Source: an uncultured Rhodocyclaceae bacterium (GTDB taxonomy: Bacteria > Pseudomonadota > Gammaproteobacteria > Burkholderiales > Rhodocyclaceae). Taken from it: 9,499 nucleotides of DNA. The position numbers and the translations under genes are program-made. The notes below the pieces were generated by a model that searched no databases, was not told the DNA's origin, and worked only from the letters and a program-made list of their open reading frames with translations. Positions 1 to 5,938 of this stretch are shown here, in pieces; the first letter of the stretch is position 1, and the number at the start of each line of letters is the position of its first letter. The stretch covers positions 1 through 9,499 of the forward strand of contig CALAGF010000219.1 in the NCBI GenBank assembly GCA_937892345.1, in the 5' to 3' direction.

Positions 1-2595
1 CTCCAAGGCGTTTTGCCATGCGGTCAACGCACTGTTGAGCGTGATTTTCTGCTGGCCGAGGCTGGTTTCGAGTTGCGTGAGTCGGCCATTCAGGGCGGCA
101 ATTTGCTGGCTACCTTCGTGGATCGCCTGTTCGCAGCGAATGAGCGCAGCGGCGGGGTCCGTTGTCGCCGCAACGGGTTCTAAGGGAAATGCTGCGGTCG
201 ACGCGCTTTCCGGCAGATTTTCGCGGCGAGCCTGCCATTGCGCGGCCTCGGTTTCTGCGATTTCACTGGCTTGCTGTTGCCGGATCAGGGATTCGGCCAG
301 TGCCTGCCGTCGTTTTTGCTGCTGTTGCCAGTTGAGCCATTCGGCATCGCGCTCGGCCAGCCAGCTGACGGGATCTGCCGGCAACTCGCCGAGGGCGGCG
401 GTGAGCTTGGATGCCAGTTCGGCCTGCTCGCTGATCAGGGCTTGCATGCTGCGGGCCAATTCGCTCAGACGTACCTGTTCTCCCTGCACCTTTTGTTGCA
501 GCAGTGTTTGCTGTGCGCTGGCGTTGAGCAAGGCTTGGGCGCAGTCGTTGCCGTGTTTGCGGGCGGTGTTGAGTGCTTGTTCGCCCTGATCGGCGGCCTG
601 CAGGCGCAGGTTGAGCCGGGCCAAGGCCTGGGCCGCGCGCTCCCGGGCAGCAACAAGGGTTTTTTCATCCTGCCAGGCGTCGACCGCAAGCGGCGTATCT
701 TCAGGCAAGCCGGCGAGCAGTGATTGCCATTCGGCGTCGAGGCGTTTGCCGTCTGTGACCATGGCTGCCAACTGGCGGGTCCATTCCTCGAGCGTGCTGC
801 GCGTGGCCGATTGTTCGTTGCGGGTTTTCTGCCCTTTCTCGATCAAGGCCTCGAGCGCAGCCTGCTTTTCCTTGAGCGCAGTTTCCGTGGCTGGTACATC
901 GAGTGCAGCGTAGGCGGCGATGGCCGGATGATCGGGGGAGCCGCACAAGGGGCAGGCATCGCCCGCCTGCAGTTGCTGACGGTGTTGCTCAAGGCTCTGG
1001 ATGCGGCGCTCCTGTTCGAGCAGCTTTTGCTTGTCTGCGACCTGGGCGGCGAGTTCACGATGTTGTTCGCGCAAGGCAATCAGCAACTTTTCCTGTGCTT
1101 CCACTTGGGTGCGACCCGTTTGCAGCTGGGTGTTTTGCCGGATCTGCTGGCTGGCGAGTTCACGTTGTCGGGCCGCAAGGGCTTCAATCTGCTGCCACCG
1201 GCTGACGCCGGCTTGCGTGCTTTGCCAGTGCTGGCGAAGTTCGGCCAGTGTTTGTCCGGCGAGTCGTTGATTTTGCTCGGACAGGACTTTTTCAAGCGTG
1301 CTGTCTGCGGCGGTTTTTGCCTTTTCTGCCGCGTCGACCGCAAGTTGCTGTGCTGCAATCTGGCGGGCAAGTGTTGCCAGTGATGCTTCGATATGCTGCT
1401 GCGTTTTGCCTTGGGTGGCCAACTCGCGCTCAAGGCGGGCGCGATGTTCGAATTGCTGGCGCCAGACACCCAGACGTTCACCCAGCGATGCCGCGTGCGG
1501 ATGCGCTGAAAGGAAGGCGTCGATGTCGCGGGCTTCACGCTGCGCTGTGGCCAGGCTGTGTGCAGTTTGCGCAGCGATGCTGCGGCTGTAGGCCACAGCC
1601 GCTTCGTGGGTGGCGTGCAGTTTGCGATCCAGTTGTTCGCGTGTCGCGCTCAGGGTCTTGAGTTCGTTTTCACTTTGGACACAGGCTGCAAGGGCGTTTT
1701 GCCACTGTTGGTGCAGCGGTTTGAGGGCTTCGGCGGGCTCGCTGGCGGCAAGCTTTTGCAGCGCGGGCGCAGCCTCGGTCAAGGCTTGCTCGGCTGCCTG
1801 GTGTTTTTCCTTGGCGCCAAGGACATCTTGTTCGCTCTGGGCGAGATCGAGCCGCCATTGGTGACGTACCTGCAAGTGTTGGTGGCGCTGCTGGCCTTCA
1901 GTCAGCCGGGTGTCGAGACTGGCCAGATCAGCCAGCATCGTGTTGCGTTGCTCGGCGCCGAGCAGTTCAACCCCGTCGGCGCGGGCTTTCAGTTGTTCGA
2001 GTGATTGCCGGGCATCGCGTGCCTGCTCGAAAACGCGGCGCGAGATTTCGCCGTAGATTTCACTACCGGTCAGTTGCTCCAGCAGATCGGCGCGGTCATT
2101 GGCGCTGGCGTTGAGAAAAGCGGCGAATCCTCCCTGCGCCAGCAGCATGGATTTGGTGAAGCGCTCAAAACTGAGGCCGGTAATGGCGGCAATACGCTCC
2201 AGCTTTTCCTTGGCCTGACTGGCCAGAATGTTGCCGGCACCATCGGCCAGTTCAACCCGCGGTGCCTGCAGGGCACCATCGGTCTTGTCACGCGCCCGGC
2301 GCTGGCTCCAGAAAGCCCGGTAGAGCACGCCCTTGACCTCGAATTCAACCTCGGCCAGACATTCGGCGGTATGCCGCGTCATGATGTCGTTGTCGGTGCT
2401 GGAAATTTTCTCCAGGCGTGGGGTCTGGTGATAAAGCGCCAGGCAAATGGCATCGAGGAGCGTGGATTTTCCGGCGCCGGTCGGGCCGGTGATTGCAAAC
2501 AGTCCGTTGCCGACGAAGGGCGGCGCGCTGAAGTCGACCGACCATTCGCCCTTCAAGGAATTCAGATTTTTCAGACGCAGGCGGAGAATTTTCAA
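1..2595 (-). CDS. sbcC: Exonuclease subunit SbcC, C-terminus beyond left edge
   Basis: This is the SMC/Rad50-like ATPase subunit of the SbcCD nuclease, which opens DNA hairpins, removes palindromes and trims protein-blocked double-strand ends. The frame is open from 2595 to base 1 (865 residues seen). The N-terminus, M-K-I-L-R-L-R-L-K-N-L-N-S-L-K-G-E-W, closely matches E. coli SbcC. Walker A GPTGAGKST is at residues 37-45, and a Q-loop (LLAQGGF) has Gln at 154. Long Gln/Ala/Glu/Arg-rich coiled coil fills about 190-545 and 565-865. Between the two arms lies the zinc hook CPLC at 548-551, used for dimerisation. The ABC signature, Walker B and D-loop should lie past the left edge. The hook is further along than I recall for E. 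coli (about 500 of 1048), so the full protein is probably longer than that. The start is TTG, overlapping the sbcD stop, with GGAGG seven bases upstream. Identity is secure; only the missing C-terminus cannot be judged. Confidence 0.96.
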   Translation of the reverse strand, partial: MKILRLRLKNLNSLKGEWSVDFSAPPFVGNGLFAITGPTGAGKSTLLDAICLALYHQTPRLEKISSTDNDIMTRHTAECLAEVEFEVKGVLYRAFWSQRRARDKTDGALQAPRVELADGAGNILASQAKEKLERIAAITGLSFERFTKSMLLAQGGFAAFLNASANDRADLLEQLTGSEIYGEISRRVFEQARDARQSLEQLKARADGVELLGAEQRNTMLADLASLDTRLTEGQQRHQHLQVRHQWRLDLAQSEQDVLGAKEKHQAAEQALTEAAPALQKLAASEPAEALKPLHQQWQNALAACVQSENELKTLSATREQLDRKLHATHEAAVAYSRSIAAQTAHSLATAQREARDIDAFLSAHPHAASLGERLGVWRQQFEHRARLERELATQGKTQQHIEASLATLARQIAAQQLAVDAAEKAKTAADSTLEKVLSEQNQRLAGQTLAELRQHWQSTQAGVSRWQQIEALAARQRELASQQIRQNTQLQTGRTQVEAQEKLLIALREQHRELAAQVADKQKLLEQERRIQSLEQHRQQLQAGDACPLCGSPDHPAIAAYAALDVPATETALKEKQAALEALIEKGQKTRNEQSATRSTLEEWTRQLAAMVTDGKRLDAEWQSLLAGLPEDTPLAVDAWQDEKTLVAARERAAQALARLNLRLQAADQGEQALNTARKHGNDCAQALLNASAQQTLLQQKVQGEQVRLSELARSMQALISEQAELASKLTAALGELPADPVSWLAERDAEWLNWQQQQKRRQALAESLIRQQQASEIAETEAAQWQARRENLPESASTAAFPLEPVAATTDPAAALIRCEQAIHEGSQQIAALNGRLTQLETSLGQQKITLNSALTAWQNALE

Positions 2596-3821
2596 GCTTC
2601 TTCCTCCGTCAAGCCAGCCACAATCTGCCGGAAGCGCTCATTCAGTGCAGCATGGACCTCGGCATCCGGCGTTTCCTGCGCCAGACGGCGGGCGAATACC
2701 TCGTCCGGCGTCAGTTCATCGAGCATTTCTCCCGGTGCTTCCGCGTTGACCGCAGCAGCCTTGCTCCGCGCTTTACGGATGCGCAATACCTCAACAGGCC
2801 AGCCTTCGCACACCGACTGCACCCGGGCTGGCAGATCGGCAAGGTAGTCGTCTTCGTTGATCGTGATTTCCAGCCAGACCGGCTTTCCGGGCAGGGCTTG
2901 TGCCGCAGCCGCACCAATTGCCGCCGGCAGGCCGGCCAGCGTGGTTTCGATGGCGACCAGTGCCTGAAAACAAGGAACGGGCAGGGCGGTGATGCCTTGC
3001 AGGCCGTCGGCAGTGAGATCGACAAGCAACATTTCCTTGGCCTGCCGCGCTTCGTCGAAACTCAAGGGCAGCGGCGAGCCGCTGTAACGGATGTGTGCCA
3101 GTCCGCCCACTTGCTGTGGTCGATGGATATGGCCGAGGGCGATGTAGTCGGCCGGAGGAAAGGCATTGGCCGGAAAGGCATCGAGTGAGCCGACATAAAT
3201 CTCGCGTACGGATTCACTGCTGGTAGCACCCACTGTTGCCAGATGGCCGGTGGCGATGATCGGCAAGCGGATACCGGTTTCGCTTCTCAATGCCTCGCGT
3301 CTGGCCAGTGCTTGGGCATACACCGACTGATAATGTGCGGCGATTGCCTGTTGCAGGCCGAGTTGCTTGTCATCGGCACTTTGTCCGGCCCGGCTTTGCA
3401 GCACGTCGCGCGGACGGATAAAGGGAATGGCACAGACGATGCAGGCTGCGCTGCCGTCACGGTGCGTAAGTATCTGTAGCTGGCTTTCCGGATCATCGGC
3501 ACCGGGGACGACCACGGCGCCCAGCCGTGCCAGCAGCGCACGGCTTTCCCCCAGGACCGCGACGGAATCGTGATTGCCGCCCAGCAGCAGCAGCCCTACG
3601 CCGGACTGGTCAAGGCGCAGCACCAGCTGGTTGTATAGCTCACGCGCGTAGGAGGGCGGCGTGCCGGTATCGAACAGATCGCCGGCAATCAGCACGGCAT
3701 CCACCGCATGTTCCTCCACGATCGTCAGCAACCAGTCGATCAGTGCCTGATGCTCGGCCTGTCGACTTTTACCCATGAAATGCTGGCCAAGGTGCCAGTC
3801 GGAGGTGTGAAGGAGGCGCAT
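2592..3821 (-). CDS. sbcD: Exonuclease subunit SbcD
   Basis: This is the Mre11-like Mn-dependent phosphoesterase subunit of SbcCD. It supplies the endonuclease and 3'-5' exonuclease activity that the SbcC ATPase gates. At 409 residues it is the usual length. The calcineurin-like metal motifs are complete: D8-x-H10 in the opening TSDWHLG, GDLFD at 47-51, GNHDS at 82-86 (Asn83, His84), TGHLATVG at 191-198 (His193), and GHIHR at 230-234 (His231, His233). The C-terminal part (about 270-409) is the capping and SbcC-binding region. The start is fixed by the conserved M-R-L-L-H-T-S-D-W-H, although no clear Shine-Dalgarno precedes it. The stop TGA overlaps the TTG start of sbcC by four bases, so the two subunits are probably translationally coupled and made in balance. 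Confidence 0.97.
   Translation of the reverse strand: MRLLHTSDWHLGQHFMGKSRQAEHQALIDWLLTIVEEHAVDAVLIAGDLFDTGTPPSYARELYNQLVLRLDQSGVGLLLLGGNHDSVAVLGESRALLARLGAVVVPGADDPESQLQILTHRDGSAACIVCAIPFIRPRDVLQSRAGQSADDKQLGLQQAIAAHYQSVYAQALARREALRSETGIRLPIIATGHLATVGATSSESVREIYVGSLDAFPANAFPPADYIALGHIHRPQQVGGLAHIRYSGSPLPLSFDEARQAKEMLLVDLTADGLQGITALPVPCFQALVAIETTLAGLPAAIGAAAAQALPGKPVWLEITINEDDYLADLPARVQSVCEGWPVEVLRIRKARSKAAAVNAEAPGEMLDELTPDEVFARRLAQETPDAEVHAALNERFRQIVAGLTEEEA
2593..2607 (-). promoter_or_regulatory. Ribosome binding site and TTG start of sbcC
   Basis: On the minus strand GGAGG (complement of 2603-2607) stands seven bases before TTG (complement of 2593-2595). The TTG shares bases with the sbcD TGA stop (complement of 2592-2594), forming a TTGA overlap. 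The residues after TTG match the known SbcC N-terminus from its second residue on, and no ATG fits, so TTG is the supported start. Confidence 0.85.
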
Positions 3822-3983
3822 GCGGTCGACGGTGGGAAAAAGCGAATTTTAAGCACTTCCGCCTGAGTGCGCTGGATTCGGATCTTGCAAAGTTGCGTGA
3901 TAGCAGGTCTGAAACTTTCGGAATGACTGCGTTGCACAGCAATTCCTAAAGTTGCCAAACCCACTAATCAGTATTGGCGTTCC
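3822..3983 (-). promoter_or_regulatory. sbcD upstream region, no clear promoter
   Basis: These 162 bases separate sbcD from the lipoprotein genes, all on the minus strand. A TAAAAT near 3847-3852 resembles a -10 box but has no matching -35 at usual spacing. A small dyad (GCACT/AGTGC, 8-base loop) lies just upstream of it. sbcDC may have its own weak promoter here or be reached by read-through from the lipoprotein genes; the sequence does not decide. Confidence 0.25.
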
Positions 3984-4002
3984 TTAATTGGCCGGAACGC
4001 CA
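3975..4002 (-). terminator. 9-bp hairpin around the DUF799 stop codon
   Basis: TGGCGTTCC (3975-3983) and GGAACGCCA (3994-4002) are perfect complements around a 10-base loop. The loop contains the stop codon TAA of the DUF799 gene (complement of 3984-3986). No U-tract follows on the minus strand, so it is not a standard intrinsic terminator. It could be a Rho-assisted end or a 3' stabilising stem that limits read-through into sbcD. The hairpin is certain as sequence; its role is inferred. Confidence 0.5.
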
Positions 4003-4670
4003 TCTTTCAAGTGCATCGGTGATCGTGGTCCATAGAGGATGCCATTGCCGACAGGTTGCCCGGCCATTAGCAACCGGGTACTCGCTACCCCGGCAATCAG
4101 GTGCCCCTTGCTACTAATTGTTTCAACTATTTGCCTGATCGCTGCTGTTACCAGCATGGCAATAAGCCCTCCACTGTTGTTGTCACCCTCTGCGCTAGAT
4201 GCAGTCGCAGCACCCGACCAGAGTGTTGCACCGCTTCGCAGATCCACCAGTTTCGCTTCGGCAGTTACACGGGTCTCACTTGAAATCACCATGTACTTGG
4301 TCCCGTATTGTTTGACGTTGATGTATAGCGCCGCGTCAGCCCCAAAAATTTCACGTAATTTGCTGACCGATACATTATGAATGTCAGCTGGTGCGGTAAA
4401 TCCATTCTGTTTGAAGGTTTCATCAACCAAGGTAACTGGATAGACGTAATAGCCTGATTCGGCCAAAGGCAGAGTCGTCTGTGCCATCACGCTATAAGTG
4501 GCCTCGATATCCGGCGAGCTGTTTAGTGGTGGCAAAACCAGTATCGATGCCGGACGTGCTGCCTTGAAAGCCGAGTAGTCATAGGGCTTTCGTGTTGCGC
4601 AAGCACTGAGCAACGTTGTGGCTAGCATCACTGCTGAAACGACAATGAGTTTGTTCAGTTTAAATGTCAT
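3984..4670 (-). CDS. DUF799 (GNA1162-family) lipoprotein
   Basis: This 228-residue predicted lipoprotein resembles the DUF799 family, named for the Neisseria antigen GNA1162; its molecular function is not settled. A signal peptide (Lys4, Lys7, hydrophobic 8-20) ends in the lipobox L-S-A-C with Cys24. The next residue is Ala, which favours sorting to the outer membrane. Cys24 is the only cysteine. Family-like segments include PASILVLPPLN, GYYVYPV, FGADAALYINVKQYGTKY and AEAKLVDLRSGATLW. These alternate in the way expected of a compact alpha/beta domain, and the last resembles strands in CsgG-type proteins. The ATG overlaps the DUF4810 stop as ATGA, with only a weak AGAG upstream, so translation is probably coupled. 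It is the last gene of the triad, and its stop lies in a hairpin loop. Family assignment is fairly sure; function is unknown. Confidence 0.85.
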   Translation of the reverse strand: MTFKLNKLIVVSAVMLATTLLSACATRKPYDYSAFKAARPASILVLPPLNSSPDIEATYSVMAQTTLPLAESGYYVYPVTLVDETFKQNGFTAPADIHNVSVSKLREIFGADAALYINVKQYGTKYMVISSETRVTAEAKLVDLRSGATLWSGAATASSAEGDNNSGGLIAMLVTAAIRQIVETISSKGHLIAGVASTRLLMAGQPVGNGILYGPRSPMHLKDGVPAN

Positions 4671-5047
4671 TGGGTTTTCTCTGGCTGTTTTTGGGTTTTC
4701 TTCAGCAAAAAGTCCACGTAAACAGCGCTTTCCGGGAATTGTTGCCGTTCAGCGAGAAGATTCTGCTCCAGTAGATCGGTGCGCCCGGTAAGGCCGTAAA
4801 GCATCCCTATGTGGGCCTTGAATCCAGGTGGGACTGGGCGGCCTTTGGCCTTTGCTTCCTCCTGAATTTTCAATAGCTCCTGTATGCCATTTTCAGGACC
4901 TTTTTCGCCCTTGAAATATGCATATTGCTGAGCCTGAAAATTTCCCCAGTGGTAAATCGGTTGGGGACGCGAAACGCAACCAGTCAGGACGAGCCCTGAA
5001 AGCGAGGCAGCAACTAGCATCTGCCGTTTAATGTGCCGGATTTTCAT
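4667..5047 (-). CDS. DUF4810 domain lipoprotein
   Basis: This is a small 126-residue lipoprotein of the DUF4810 type, with no established function. The basic N-terminus (Lys2, Arg4, Lys7, Arg8) is followed by a hydrophobic stretch and the lipobox L-T-G-C with Cys24, its only cysteine. Val at +2 predicts outer-membrane sorting. The mature part has a YHWGNFQAQQYAYFKG opening, then a helical region (about 52-113) with RPVPPGFKAHIGMLYGLTGR and FPESAVYVDFLL, suggestive of a TPR-like helical pair. The tail is short and Lys/Gln-rich. The ATG lies 15 bases after the csgG-like stop without a visible Shine-Dalgarno, and its own stop overlaps the DUF799 start. This points to coordinated expression of the three lipoproteins and perhaps a shared complex. 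Confidence 0.82.
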   Translation of the reverse strand: MKIRHIKRQMLVAASLSGLVLTGCVSRPQPIYHWGNFQAQQYAYFKGEKGPENGIQELLKIQEEAKAKGRPVPPGFKAHIGMLYGLTGRTDLLEQNLLAERQQFPESAVYVDFLLKKTQKQPEKTQ

Positions 5048-5062
5048 GGTATTCGGACGCGC

Positions 5063-5740
5063 TTAGTTGCTCGGGCGCCAGGCGCCTGCTTCAATACCTT
5101 TGACCAAGCCGTCAACTGCTTCCCTGATTGCCAAGTCCAATACTTTTCCGTTCAGCGTGGAATCGTAGCTGGCGGTACCGCCGAAGCCGATAACTTCGCG
5201 ATTCGAGAGTGAGTATTCTCCAGCTCCGGCTGCAGAGTAGATCACCTCGGATGTCTGCACGTCGACTACGTTCAATGCAACCTTTGCGTAGGCAATCTGT
5301 TGTTTGCCGCGCCCAAGAATGCCGAAAAATTGGTGGTCGCCGACTTCCTTTCGGCCGAATTCAGTGACGTCACCGGTGACAACATAGCGAGCACCCTTCA
5401 ACGTCTGTTGCTTCTTGGCTATTTCTGCCTCTTGCTTGATTTCTGACATGTTTTCACGGTCCAGAACCGAAAATCGATTTGTTTGCTGGAGATGAGAAAC
5501 CAGAATGGTTTTGGCTTGGCTGCCAAGGCGGTCGTTGCCATCGGTGAATACCCCCCTCATGAAACTGGAGCGGTTGTCGAACTTGCCAACTGAGATTGCT
5601 TGACGGGCGCCAGCATAGGGGCGAGTTGCCGCTGCGGTTTGTTGAGTAACCAAGGCACGGGAGTCCTCGGTGGCACATCCTGATAGTGCGGTTACCAGGA
5701 TGGTGGCGAAAATTCCTAAGGCATTTTTTTTGGTGATCAA
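5063..5740 (-). CDS. Short CsgG-family lipoprotein
   Basis: This 225-residue lipoprotein is related to CsgG, the curli secretion channel protein. The signal peptide (Lys4, Lys5, hydrophobic 8-19) ends in L-S-G-C with Cys22, the only cysteine, and Ala at +2 suggests the outer membrane. CsgG-like features are VGKFDNRSSF near residue 51, a helix with L-x-x-T-N-R-F-S-V-L-D-R-E, ARYVVTGDVTEFGR, and AKVALNVVDVQTSEVIYSA followed by a conserved C-terminal helix. It is shorter than E. coli CsgG (277), and no csgA, B, E or F is visible. Whether it forms a pore is therefore open; a periplasmic assembly role is equally possible. The start is TTG with GGAG six bases upstream; no ATG lies nearby in frame. 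It is the first gene of the lipoprotein triad. Confidence 0.85.
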   Translation of the reverse strand: MITKKNALGIFATILVTALSGCATEDSRALVTQQTAAATRPYAGARQAISVGKFDNRSSFMRGVFTDGNDRLGSQAKTILVSHLQQTNRFSVLDRENMSEIKQEAEIAKKQQTLKGARYVVTGDVTEFGRKEVGDHQFFGILGRGKQQIAYAKVALNVVDVQTSEVIYSAAGAGEYSLSNREVIGFGGTASYDSTLNGKVLDLAIREAVDGLVKGIEAGAWRPSN

Positions 5741-5750
5741 TTTATTCTCC
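5738..5750 (-). promoter_or_regulatory. Ribosome binding site and TTG start of csgG-like gene
   Basis: GGAG (complement of 5747-5750) lies six bases before TTG (complement of 5738-5740). The signal peptide begins immediately with I-T-K-K, and no ATG occurs in frame just upstream, so this TTG is the best start. Confidence 0.7.
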
Positions 5751-5778
5751 CTGATTTGCTTCGATGGAATTTGAAGTG

Positions 5779-5803
5779 ATAGCTCTTAACTACTGAGAGC
5801 TAT
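5779..5803 (-). promoter_or_regulatory. Inverted repeat in the csgG-like leader
   Basis: ATAGCTCT (5779-5786) and AGAGCTAT (5796-5803) form a perfect 8-bp dyad with a 9-base centre, 38 bases before the TTG start. It could be an operator for a dimeric regulator or an mRNA leader hairpin upstream of the Shine-Dalgarno. Confidence 0.4.
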
Positions 5804-5813
5804 GACGAGTAAA

Positions 5814-5842
5814 AAAGCCAATTGTATTATGTATATGGCTTT
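5814..5842 (-). promoter_or_regulatory. Promoter-like AT-rich dyad upstream of the lipoprotein operon
   Basis: AAAGCCA (5814-5820) and TGGCTTT (5836-5842) are perfect 7-bp arms around a 15-base AT-rich centre. On the minus strand the centre reads TATACATAATACAAT, offering -10-like hexamers CATAAT and TACAAT, but no good -35 was found. A palindromic AAAGCTTT (5843-5850) adjoins. The pattern fits an operator placed over a promoter for the triad. The dyad is seen; the promoter role is inferred. Confidence 0.35.
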
Positions 5843-5908
5843 AAAGCTTTACTGGTGGTCTTTTCGAGGGATTTTTTGGACTGATTTGCTGAGTTTCGTT
5901 GCTTGGAC

Positions 5909-5938
5909 TGCGGGTTTTTGGCTAGCTCAAGTCCCGCA
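5909..5938 (-). terminator. 6-bp GC hairpin around the selO stop codon
   Basis: TGCGGG (5909-5914) and CCCGCA (5933-5938) can pair around an 18-base loop that holds the selO TGA (complement of 5927-5929) and a GCTAGC palindrome. No U-run follows in the minus direction, so intrinsic termination is doubtful; it may only mark the 3' end of the selO message. Confidence 0.25.

Noticed and set aside
724..1383. 219-codon plus-strand open frame
   Set aside because: It is antisense to the sbcC coiled-coil and zinc-hook region; its Leu/Cys/Phe-rich sequence mirrors Gln/Ala/Lys codons on the other strand.
2005..2847. 280-codon plus-strand open frame across the sbcC/sbcD junction
   Set aside because: It is antisense to two confidently identified genes, has no recognisable domain, and is a typical by-product of high GC third positions.
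5751..5890. Direct repeat of CTGATTTGCT at 5751 and 5881
   Set aside because: A single 10-base repeat 130 bases apart in AT-rich DNA, with no matching flanks and no mobile-element features.
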